From a bacterium Ga0077546 (lineage in GTDB: Bacteria > Cyanobacteriota > Vampirovibrionia > Obscuribacterales > Obscuribacteraceae): DNA of 37,961 bases. Positions 25,779 through 33,276 of the stretch are shown here, piece after piece (positions within the stretch are counted from its first letter, which is position 1; every line of letters starts with the position of its first letter). The translations under genes and the position numbers were made by a program. The notes under the pieces are model-generated. The model did not search any database and had not been told where the DNA came from. It saw nothing but the letters and a program-made list of their open reading frames with translations. Where the stretch lies: the NCBI GenBank assembly GCA_001464165.1, contig LNEX01000342.1, forward strand, positions 1 to 37,961, given 5' to 3'.

Positions 25779-26786
25779 GTGCAGCCTATATTGACAATCA
25801 AAAATCTCCCTCAAATATTCGCCGCACTACTGCTCACAATATTTTCTACAAGCTTAGCTGAGGCAAAGGGCAGACAGCTTGAAGAGGCCATTGTGCTATA
25901 CAACGCAAAAAATTATGCAGCAGCAACAGCTGCGTTTCGCAATTGCATACAGGCAGGAGAAAACTCACCAAGCGCCTGGCTCTTTCTCGGCCACTCGCAT
26001 TTGGGCAAGGGGCAAACACCCTACGCCATGCAAGCCTACCTTACAGTTACTGAGCGCTTTGCCGACTCAGCAGAAGCCACGGTGGCCAGAAGTTGCCTGG
26101 TCAAACTAGACCCCAAAAACAGCAACGCATATATAGCAGCAAAGCTTGGAAGCCTCGCAGAACCAGGCAAAGCAGACCGGGGTTTTGTCGACCGAGTGAA
26201 AGTGCACCGCGCCTTGCCAGGCCATCCCCGGGTTTGTCAGGCCACAGTCAACGCTGTAGTAAGAGCGATAGCGTCGCTGCCTCCTCAAATAAATAAGTAT
26301 CTGTGTGATGGCAAAGCCACTCTCACGATTGCGCCGAACATAACAGACCCATGGCCCGGTTCTGGGGATGGAATCAAACCCACCGACCCATCATCGACAA
26401 TGGGCGAAGAAGAAGCACGAACCTATGGCCGGGATTGCTACATATACGAGAGGCCGAAAAAACGCGGCGCAGAGATACTACTAACGAGATATTCTGAAGA
26501 ACGGATTATTGGAAGTGTGTACCATGAAATTGGCCACGCCGTAGACGATATTGGCGGGCCGTACTCTAACAAAGCAGAGTTCAAAAAACTGCATGCTGCA
26601 GACCTGAGCACAATTTCTGATGAAGAAAAACGAAAACACTCCTACTACTTAGACCCCGGCGAAGCTTTTGCTGAGACCATAAAATCTCTTGTACAGGAAC
26701 AAAATAAAGACGATTCCTACTCCGATAGCATGGTGGATAAAATGACCGGAGTACGCCAATATGTGAAAAGGCTTTTTCACTTATAG
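25779..26786 (+). CDS. Secreted TPR plus HEIGH zinc metallopeptidase (ATLF-like)
   Basis: 335 residues from GTG 25779, with AGAAAGAG ~8 nt upstream and a signal peptide (NLPQIFAALLLTIFSTSLAEA) directly following. Residues ~30-110 contain about two TPR units (AIVLYNAKNYAAATAAFRNC, AWLFLGHSHLGKGQTPYAMQ). The C-terminal half holds V-Y-H-E-I-G-H-A-V-D (His249, Glu250, His253) and, ~45 residues on, D-P-G-E-A-F-A-E, a good third zinc ligand (gluzincin-like). This spacing resembles the anthrax lethal factor-like (ATLF) protease fold. Its role could be cell-wall or protein degradation outside the cytoplasm; the substrate is unknown. A tail fragment of a paralogue lies at about 28500-28615. Confidence 0.8.
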   Translation: MQPILTIKNLPQIFAALLLTIFSTSLAEAKGRQLEEAIVLYNAKNYAAATAAFRNCIQAGENSPSAWLFLGHSHLGKGQTPYAMQAYLTVTERFADSAEATVARSCLVKLDPKNSNAYIAAKLGSLAEPGKADRGFVDRVKVHRALPGHPRVCQATVNAVVRAIASLPPQINKYLCDGKATLTIAPNITDPWPGSGDGIKPTDPSSTMGEEEARTYGRDCYIYERPKKRGAEILLTRYSEERIIGSVYHEIGHAVDDIGGPYSNKAEFKKLHAADLSTISDEEKRKHSYYLDPGEAFAETIKSLVQEQNKDDSYSDSMVDKMTGVRQYVKRLFHL

Positions 26787-26829
26787 TGGCAAAATCGCCT
26801 AACCAACAAAGATTACAGAAGTATTCGAG

Positions 26830-26960
26830 AAATTTCGCGAGGCTGCATCTAGCCATCTAGAAAGGCGCCCAAATCATAGAAAAGCCAGCGATTATAGAAG
26901 CCCACAGTCTCGGCAATCAATTTAAAAAAAAGCGGAACATTTATCAGCGCTTCGAGTCGG
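26830..26960 (-). pseudogene. Relic of a paralogue of the zinc-ribbon membrane protein
   Basis: On the minus strand one frame reads L-P-R-L-W-A-S-I-I-A-G-F-S-M-I-W-A-P-F-stop-M-A-R-C. This aligns with F-P-G-E-L-W-A-I-I-V-A-G-F-F-V-I-W-A-A-F-W-M-A-R-C in the intact gene at 28005-28466. The DNA matches too: agccatctagaaaggcgccc at 26851 against agccatccagaaagccgccc at 28257. Stop codons (one in place of Trp) and loss of both ends show it is dead. It lies between the metallopeptidase and the Ser/Thr kinase. Confidence 0.65.
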
Positions 26961-26987
26961 CTAGCAGCAACTAAACCGGTGACATGA

Positions 26988-27974
26988 ATGTATGACCAAA
27001 AGCGCATAGGAAAAACCAACTGGCTCTGCCTCACTTGCAATCAAAATTTTGCCTATGCTAAAGACGGCTGCGCCTGTCAATCACCAAAAATTGAAGTGAA
27101 AAATCAGTCTATGAAGGCGGCCAATGTACCCGGTTATCTTTTAGAGCAGGAAGTTGGCAAGGGATGCAGCGGCACAATCTACAAGGCAACAAGCATCAAA
27201 AGTAGTGGCAAAGTTAGTGTTGCGATAAAAATCCTGCACGCCAGTACGGCCTACGACCTAGAACCTGTAATGCGCTTTAGACGAGAAGCAGAGCTGACAA
27301 AAACTATTATTGCGCCCAACGTAATAGGCGTTTTAGATTTTAATGTACTGCCTGACGGTCGGCCCTTCACTGTAATGGAATTCGTTGAAGGACGTTGTGC
27401 GCGCTATCTGTTACATCAATATGGTCCGATGCCGATTAAAAAAGCCCTGCCTATTTTCATTCAGATTGCAGATGGTTTGGCGGCAATACATCAAGCTGGA
27501 GTGCTGCACCGCGATATTAAACTAGACAATATCATGATGAAATACAACTACGCCGCCGCCGATGCGGTAAAAATTATTGATTTTGGCGTGGCCAAACACA
27601 AATTTCAAAGTCACGACGATCCTCTAATTTTGACAGTACAAGGGCAAGCCGTAGGCAGCCCCGCCTACATGAGCCCTGAGCAATGCATGGGTGCGACCAC
27701 AGATCAACGCACAGACCTGTATTCTTTTGGTTGTGTGATGTATGAAATGCTCACCGGCCAGACTGTATTTACCACCAGCGTTAATCTTGTGGAAATGATG
27801 CACAAGCATGTAAACGAAATACCTCAGATTAATTGCTTACGAAGGGTTGATGGTACTGGAAAGATGGAAAGCATAGTCACCAGATGCCTGCAAAAACAAC
27901 CGCACGCTAGATATTTCGATGCCAGCGAAATAAAGAGCGATTTGCTTAAGCTCTCAAAAGCTATCGCAGCTTAA
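26988..27974 (+). CDS. Ser/Thr protein kinase with N-terminal zinc-binding motif
   Basis: 328 residues from ATG 26988. Residues 12-31 hold a Cys-rich element (W-L-C-L-T-C...D-G-C-A-C), likely a small zinc ribbon. The kinase domain (about 45-325) has the Gly loop V-G-K-G-C-S-G-T-I-Y-K-A, Lys in V-A-I-K-I-L, catalytic H-R-D-I-K-L-D-N (Asp176), D-F-G in I-I-D-F-G-V-A-K, G-S-P-A-Y-M-S-P-E-Q and D-L-Y-S-F-G-C-V. This is a complete PknB-type Hanks kinase. It ends at the domain, with no membrane helix or sensor repeats, so it should be cytosolic. It is convergent with the zinc-ribbon membrane gene 30 nt away. Confidence 0.9.
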   Translation: MYDQKRIGKTNWLCLTCNQNFAYAKDGCACQSPKIEVKNQSMKAANVPGYLLEQEVGKGCSGTIYKATSIKSSGKVSVAIKILHASTAYDLEPVMRFRREAELTKTIIAPNVIGVLDFNVLPDGRPFTVMEFVEGRCARYLLHQYGPMPIKKALPIFIQIADGLAAIHQAGVLHRDIKLDNIMMKYNYAAADAVKIIDFGVAKHKFQSHDDPLILTVQGQAVGSPAYMSPEQCMGATTDQRTDLYSFGCVMYEMLTGQTVFTTSVNLVEMMHKHVNEIPQINCLRRVDGTGKMESIVTRCLQKQPHARYFDASEIKSDLLKLSKAIAA

Positions 27975-28004
27975 AATGAAGCAAAACGCACCCAGCCCGA
28001 CTTA

Positions 28005-28466
28005 CTAACGTCTCGTGCAAACTAGAGCCGCGCAAAATATCAAGACGACACTATGCAGAGCCAAGAGGCTGAACTGAAGCCAAGATAGAACAATGGCGCT
28101 GGCAGCCTCGGGCCAGACTAGAGACACCAGAGCCTCACGCTGATGGCTGACGGCGAAGAAGAAAATGCCAACAGCAAAGGCTATAAACATTAATGCAGTT
28201 AAGCCCCTCGACAGAATTTGGCTAGCAAGTTCGGGGTGTTTAACGCGGCCGCACCTAGCCATCCAGAAAGCCGCCCATATAACGAAAAAGCCAGCTACGA
28301 TAATAGCCCAGAGCTCGCCAGGAAAGGATAAAACAAAGCCGATAGCCAGGAGAAACGAACTGTATGCAGCAATGAGCCTGCCATGGCAAAGGTCGCACCT
28401 CGGAGATGATGTGCTGAGATGCTCTCCACAGTCTCTACAATTTCTAGAATCATCCGGTGGCATCAT
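28005..28466 (-). CDS. Zinc-ribbon membrane protein
   Basis: 153 residues from ATG 28466. An N-terminal ribbon C-R-D-C-G-(x)10-C-D-L-C (residues ~10-27) is followed by four hydrophobic segments: about 31-50, 52-70, 87-108 and 124-150. The family is not recognised; ribbon-plus-TM proteins of this sort are common hypothetical genes. A decayed paralogue lies at 26830-26960, so the gene was once duplicated. Confidence 0.7.
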   Translation of the reverse strand: MMPPDDSRNCRDCGEHLSTSSPRCDLCHGRLIAAYSSFLLAIGFVLSFPGELWAIIVAGFFVIWAAFWMARCGRVKHPELASQILSRGLTALMFIAFAVGIFFFAVSHQREALVSLVWPEAASAIVLSWLQFSLLALHSVVLIFCAALVCTRR

Positions 28467-28499
28467 TGCTGGTCACACTCACGACAAGAAACGTTGAAT

Positions 28500-28615
28500 G
28501 GGTATAGTATGCCAGAAAGAGTGAGAAGTCGATATCTTCGCGAAATCATAACGACAGCGTGGTGATTAAGATGAGTGGTGTGCGCGGATATGTGAAAAAG
28601 AAAAGGGTATCAGAG
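28500..28615 (+). pseudogene. Tail fragment of a paralogous metallopeptidase gene
   Basis: In one plus-strand frame 28553-28600 encodes D-S-V-V-I-K-M-S-G-V-R-G-Y-V-K-K. This aligns with D-S-M-V-D-K-M-T-G-V-R-Q-Y-V-K-R at the C-terminus of the metallopeptidase (near 26727-26775), and the DNA is clearly similar. The preceding residues (K-S-I-S-S-R-N-H-N) match only loosely. Nothing of the rest of the gene remains. It lies between the zinc-ribbon gene and the end of the carotenoid operon, overlapping the last bases of blh. Confidence 0.6.
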
Positions 28616-29617
28616 CGTTTGTCCGGCTGCTTTTTGAAAGGCTCGGGAATTGTCAAACAGCGAAAGAAACATATGCGGAACAGTCAAAGCGCTCAGCAGG
28701 TAAAACATTGCTCGCGTGGCCTGGGCCGGGGCTGCCGAAATAGATAACACAGACGACAATGCAGAGATATGATTAGTGGCAGACACTAGTGAATTAGTGG
28801 CAATCAAATAAATTATCGCCGCCATCAGCCAACTACCAAGCGTAAAGAAAGCTGCTTTCTTAAAGAAGATCGAAAACCCCGTGGCAAAACTGCCGGAGCC
28901 GAACTGAGCAATCTGCCGGAGGCACTGACGCACAGAATGCCACCAACAAAAATAAATTGCAAACGAAAGAAGTGGTGGCAAAAGAACGCACGACAATAGC
29001 AACACCAGCTTCGAGAAGCAATCGAACAAAGCGGCTTTACTCTTCGCTTCGCAAGCACCGCAGAAGTCAAAAATAAGCGACGAGCAGGCCAAACCGACAA
29101 CCATACAACCTAAGATTTTCAGAACCTCTGACAAGGTCACTGAAAAGGAAACTTGCGAGCCAATCAAAAAAGAAAAGACTTCACTCACCGCATCAGAATG
29201 AAGAAGGCAGGGTGCAAGCACTGGCAGAAAGCCCCACAAAATTTTATTGGCAAAACTTAAGTCTTGCTCTTCATCGAGTGCGAAATGAAGGCATGAGACA
29301 GAAAGAAAGCTAACCAGCATCGGGCCCGGGTCGTGAAACCAAACCCAAAGCAGAAGTAAAGCCAGAAAAATGTAAGCTAACAAGAAAAGGGACAACCTCA
29401 ATCAGCTCACGTTGCCGTCTTTATCTGTCGGACAACGAAGATAATCAAGGGAGCCATGGCAGACTCCGAATAATAAGACATTGAGCAAGAAAATTGAAAC
29501 TTGAGAGTAGAAATCACGAGCCCAAAGAGAGAAGGGCAGCAATGCCAGAAGTGTGGCCCAGGTAGCTACTTTTCTATGAAACGCTAGCCACTCCTTAAGA
29601 TCACTGCTTGAAGTCAT
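28610..29617 (-). pseudogene. blh: Beta-carotene 15,15'-dioxygenase (Brp/Blh), interrupted by in-frame TGA
   Basis: The Brp/Blh family cleaves beta-carotene to two retinals in the membrane, using iron held by conserved His. ATG 29617 overlaps the crtY stop (ATGA). The first 71 codons hold F-G-V-C-H-G-S-L-D-Y-L-R (His54). TGA 29404-29402 then breaks the frame. The same frame continues at once with L-R-L-S-L-F-L-L-A-Y for 263 codons (possible TTG restart at 29401), including S-C-L-H-F-A-L-D and Y-F-C-W-W-H-S-V-R-Q. The two parts join as one ~335-residue multi-TM protein. In the family the last motif is H-x-x-x-H; the second His is Gln here. Stop plus ligand loss suggest an inactive gene. Confidence 0.8.
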
Positions 29618-30771
29618 AAAATTACCTTGGCCATGATGGCACTCAGTTCAATTTTTCTCGGCATGACCGCAAAAATTGCGGCATCATCAGCCAATGAAGA
29701 ACGGTCGCAGAGAAAACGCACAAGCACATCTGCATCAACTCGCTCAAAAAGAGAACTGAGCAACAACGGCCCCTCACTTGGATTTTGCTTAAGATAAGTG
29801 AGCAATACTTTGTCTAAAAGCTGCGCCTTCGACGATAAGCCCTCAACAATGTTAGGCCAACGACGGCGCTCAATCGCTCTGCCAATTGCACTATTGCTGT
29901 GGTGTATTGCGGCAAAAGCATATCCGGTTGAAGAGCGCGCCATGCCGCCAGCCAAACCTATTAGCGCATGCCGCCTATCGGGGCTCTTGCCTTGAACGGT
30001 GTGCATAGGAATACAGCCATGCTCAACATGTATTTTCGCAAATGCATCCAAGCCATACTCAGTGCTCAGATAACTTATCAACAAGCGCTCATGTTCTTCT
30101 TTAGCCAAGCGCTCAAAGCCTACCCAAACCGACTCTACTAAAGCATCAGTATCTGAAAACGGCAGAACGTAGAAAAAATGAAAACCCCTGCCGCTGTTAG
30201 CAATTTCTACTTCAGTAAAATCCATCAAGGTTAAACAATCTACGTCAAAGACACCTTTGATAGAACGCACATGCCAACCGAAGAAATCTTGCTTAAACTC
30301 CTGTTCGAGCATTCGTGGCGGCCGACTGTCGAAAAGAAACTGACTATAAACGGTTCGTTCAGCTGTAGAAATTTCTATTCGCGAATTGCTATAAGCAATG
30401 CTTTCGACAGACTCGCCAAGAAATAGCTGGACATTATCACAAGCCTTGAGCGGCTTCAAAGCCTGATCATAATAATCATCTGCCAAAACGCAGGTGTAAG
30501 GATATTGCTTACTTCCTCTAACGCTAGTCTTTGAGCGATACCGTACTTTCCACTTATGCCATTTCTTTGTAAACGGCACATTCAATTTTTCTACGACATT
30601 ATTCCAAAAGCACCAGGTATGGTCTCGCACGTAACTCAAACGAGGTTCAATTAAACAAATACTTTTAGCCGTGGCCCCTTTGGCCTCAAGCTTACAAAGA
30701 GTATTGGCAAGAGCCAAGCCAGACAGCCCAGCTCCGACTATTGTGTACTCAAACTCAGCGGCAGACAACAT
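29614..30771 (-). CDS. crtY: Lycopene beta-cyclase (CrtY type)
   Basis: 385 residues from ATG 30771. It cyclises both ends of lycopene to beta-carotene with a reduced flavin. Evidence: N-terminal dinucleotide fold Y-T-I-V-G-A-G-L-S-G-L-A-L-A, the D-H-T-W-C-F-W motif, F-L-F-D-S-R-P-P, Q-D-F-F-G-W-H-V, F-F-Y-V-L-P-F-S-D-T-D-A-L-V-E, a G-C-I-P-M segment and G-G-M-A-R-S-S-T-G-Y-A-F. Length and order match CrtY, not the CrtL or CruA types. It overlaps crtB by 17 nt upstream and blh by 4 nt downstream. The frame is intact. Confidence 0.93.
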   Translation of the reverse strand: MLSAAEFEYTIVGAGLSGLALANTLCKLEAKGATAKSICLIEPRLSYVRDHTWCFWNNVVEKLNVPFTKKWHKWKVRYRSKTSVRGSKQYPYTCVLADDYYDQALKPLKACDNVQLFLGESVESIAYSNSRIEISTAERTVYSQFLFDSRPPRMLEQEFKQDFFGWHVRSIKGVFDVDCLTLMDFTEVEIANSGRGFHFFYVLPFSDTDALVESVWVGFERLAKEEHERLLISYLSTEYGLDAFAKIHVEHGCIPMHTVQGKSPDRRHALIGLAGGMARSSTGYAFAAIHHSNSAIGRAIERRRWPNIVEGLSSKAQLLDKVLLTYLKQNPSEGPLLLSSLFERVDADVLVRFLCDRSSLADDAAIFAVMPRKIELSAIMAKVIL

Positions 30772-31714
30772 CGAAACTCGGCAAGCCCTTCAAAGGGCGG
30801 TGCAGCGCACTTTCGTGGCTAGAGGAAACTTGTACGCGATGATACTTCACCTGACTAAGTGAAAGCAACGAACTAAAAAGACAAAATGTCTTGTCTTGAG
30901 CACATGTGGCAACACGTTCATTGAAAACCCGTGCTGGATTTTTCACAATGAGATTACCGATCTGCCGATAAGCCCTGCCAGCGCATAGTATGCTCAATTT
31001 GGTCTCCAAAGGCAGAAAGCAAATACCGTTCTCAGCACTCTGATAATAGGCCTGCGACGTGTCGATAACACGCTTAACAACATCAAAGACTTTAGCTTGG
31101 GCCGACAAGCTCCCACTCAGAGCTTCTGCCACGGTAGCCCGATCAATTAAATTAGACGGAAGATAAATGCGTCCCTGAGCGAAGTCTTCTCTGAGATCAC
31201 GGGCAATATTTGTTAGCTGCATGCCTATTCCTAGGTCGATGGCCGCAGCCAAAGCGTCACTGCTTGTGACCTCAAGCAGGTAACAGATCATAATGCCGAC
31301 AGTTCCTGCAACCTGATATGAGTAGCGCAATAATTCTTCGAGCGAATTAGTCTGCTCAAAGCCGATATCGGTTCTCACACCACGCACCAAGTCGAAGGCA
31401 AATCCTAAGGGAATATCTCGGTTGCGCACCAACGTTAAGAATGCCGAGACTTCATCAACGGCTGAACAACTGGCCTCAAGATCTCTGTTTACCCTATCAA
31501 GAAAACTAGCTGCCATTTCTTTGTCAGAACAGTGATCAACCCCATCATCGACATAACGGCAAAAACTATAAAGAATGCCAAAATCTATTCTCGTTTGCTT
31601 GGGCAAAAACTGAGAAGCCCACGCAAAAGTCTTGGCCCGGTTGGGCATCAATATTGACTCAGCTTCTAGCTGATGAGGTTTTGCTTCGGCTTTCAAGTTG
31701 CGCGCCCTTACCAA
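30755..31714 (-). CDS. crtB: Phytoene synthase
   Basis: 319 residues from TTG 31714; later candidate starts are TTG 31696 and ATG 31648. The earlier starts keep the usual residues before R-A-K-T-F. It condenses two geranylgeranyl diphosphates to phytoene. Both Asp-rich Mg-diphosphate motifs are present: C-R-Y-V-D-D-G-V-D-H (about 53-62) and N-I-A-R-D-L-R-E-D-F (about 178-187), followed by the family's G-R-I-Y-L-P. It overlaps the end of crtI and the start of crtY, so translation is coupled. No crtE (GGPP synthase) is in the window; the substrate must come from elsewhere. Confidence 0.93.
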   Translation of the reverse strand: MVRARNLKAEAKPHQLEAESILMPNRAKTFAWASQFLPKQTRIDFGILYSFCRYVDDGVDHCSDKEMAASFLDRVNRDLEASCSAVDEVSAFLTLVRNRDIPLGFAFDLVRGVRTDIGFEQTNSLEELLRYSYQVAGTVGIMICYLLEVTSSDALAAAIDLGIGMQLTNIARDLREDFAQGRIYLPSNLIDRATVAEALSGSLSAQAKVFDVVKRVIDTSQAYYQSAENGICFLPLETKLSILCAGRAYRQIGNLIVKNPARVFNERVATCAQDKTFCLFSSLLSLSQVKYHRVQVSSSHESALHRPLKGLPSFDVVCR

Positions 31715-33203
31715 GCTCTTGCTCGGCGAGTATGTTTAAATCGGGAATAAGCCGATCTAAAACTTTTGCGGAAGTTAATACGCCTGGCATACCAGCACCA
31801 GGATGGGTGCCAGCGCCAACGAAAAAGAGATTATGAACATCTTCAGACTTATTCTGAAATCTAAAATATGCCGACTGTAGCAGCGTTGGCTGAACGGAAA
31901 AACCGGTACCATGATGTGTCAGCAAATTATCTCGAAAATGCTCTGGGGTAACAAAGAAACTATCCACTAGATGCTCTTGCAAGCCCGGCAAAATTGTAGA
32001 TTCTAAAAACTGCAGAATTTTGTTAGCGAACTTATCACCTTCTTCACGCCAATTAACTGAACCCTGTAAATTGGGAACCGGAGCTAAAACATAAAAACAT
32101 TCGTGACCCGGGGGCGCCATTGAGGGATCTGTTCTGCTCGGTGCATGGAGATAGAGGCTAAAATCATCTGCCAAAATTTTTCTATTGAAAATATCGTCGA
32201 GCAGTTCTTTGTATCTCTTGCCTAACAAAATGCTGTGATGATCGACCTGGGGGTATTGCTTGCTAGTGCCAAAATAGATGACAAAAAGGCCCATGGAGTA
32301 CTGCATCTGCTCCACCCGCTGATCTGTCCATTTCTTGCGATCATCAGCTCGTAGCAAATTTTTGTAGACAAATGGCGGATCGGCATTAGCAATTACCAAA
32401 TCAGCCTTGTAAGTTACGCCAGCAGTGGTCTCCACACCTACGGCCTTGCCGCCCTCGGTAATGATCTTAGAAACGGTGCAACTTGTTTGAACTTCGACAC
32501 CCGTTTCTTCCATGAGTTTAGCCAGCCCACTAATTATTGACCCGGTACCGCCCATGGCGTACCATACGCCGAACTCACGCTCTAAGTAGTGAATCAGCGC
32601 ATAAATCGAAGTAGTATTGAACGGATTGCCACCGACTAATAGAGGATGGAAAGTAAAGACTTGCCTCAATTTTTCATTTTTTATATATCGAGAAACCAGC
32701 TGATAAACAGTGAGATAGCTCTCTAGCTTTATCATTGATGGGGCAACGGCAATCATGCTCTGTGCCGAAAGAAAGGCATGATCTCCTAGCTCAGTAAAAC
32801 CTACATCGAAGATCTTTTTGCATTTGGCAAAAAGTTTTTTGTAGCCAGCAACGTCTTCTGGTGAAAATTTCTCTACCTCAGATAGGGTTTCAGCAAATGT
32901 TCCGCCATATCTAAAACTAGTGCCATCATCAAAGCGAATTTGATACCACGGCTCAACGGGAACAAGCTGCATATACTCGACCATCTTGCGGTCGAAGAGA
33001 GCAAACAACTCTTCTATCAGGAAGGGGGCAGTGATCACAGTAGGCCCAGCATCATAGGTGAAGCCGTTCCTCTCATAGACATAACCTCTGCCCCCAAGGC
33101 GGTCTTGTTTGTCAACAAGAAGGACCTCGTATCCTTTCTTCCTCATTCTCAAAGCAGCAGCGATTCCGCCGAAACCTGCACCAATAACTATCACTTTGGG
33201 CAT
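31659..33203 (-). CDS. crtI: Phytoene desaturase (CrtI type)
   Basis: 514 residues from ATG 33203, preceded by GAGGCAG. It introduces the four double bonds that turn phytoene into lycopene, using FAD. The N-terminal fold K-V-I-V-I-G-A-G-F-G-G-I-A-A-A is followed by D-R-L-G-G-R and F-T-Y-D-A-G-P-T-V-I. The C-terminal CrtI signature N-L-F-F-V-G-A-G-T-H-P-G-A-G-M-P-G-V is present. Full length and intact. It starts 73 nt after the rhodopsin stop and is the first intact gene of the operon. Confidence 0.95.
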   Translation of the reverse strand: MPKVIVIGAGFGGIAAALRMRKKGYEVLLVDKQDRLGGRGYVYERNGFTYDAGPTVITAPFLIEELFALFDRKMVEYMQLVPVEPWYQIRFDDGTSFRYGGTFAETLSEVEKFSPEDVAGYKKLFAKCKKIFDVGFTELGDHAFLSAQSMIAVAPSMIKLESYLTVYQLVSRYIKNEKLRQVFTFHPLLVGGNPFNTTSIYALIHYLEREFGVWYAMGGTGSIISGLAKLMEETGVEVQTSCTVSKIITEGGKAVGVETTAGVTYKADLVIANADPPFVYKNLLRADDRKKWTDQRVEQMQYSMGLFVIYFGTSKQYPQVDHHSILLGKRYKELLDDIFNRKILADDFSLYLHAPSRTDPSMAPPGHECFYVLAPVPNLQGSVNWREEGDKFANKILQFLESTILPGLQEHLVDSFFVTPEHFRDNLLTHHGTGFSVQPTLLQSAYFRFQNKSEDVHNLFFVGAGTHPGAGMPGVLTSAKVLDRLIPDLNILAEQELGKGAQLESRSKTSSARS

Positions 33204-33276
33204 CAATGCTGCCTCGTGTGCTGCCTGACAATAACCTTGGATGGAAAGAATGATACCTGTAGCGGACTGCCTGGTC

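Noticed and set aside
26849..27040. 63-codon minus-strand reading frame
   Set aside because: The homology to the zinc-ribbon gene lies in a different frame with stops, so this frame is incidental.
28559..28747. 62-codon plus-strand reading frame as a gene
   Set aside because: Only its first ~14 codons match the metallopeptidase tail; the rest is antisense to blh.
29402..29404. TGA in blh as a recoded sense codon (Gly or selenocysteine)
   Set aside because: TGA ends the response regulator, crtI and crtY in the same window, and no selenocysteine-type hairpin was evident after it. A nonsense mutation is simpler.
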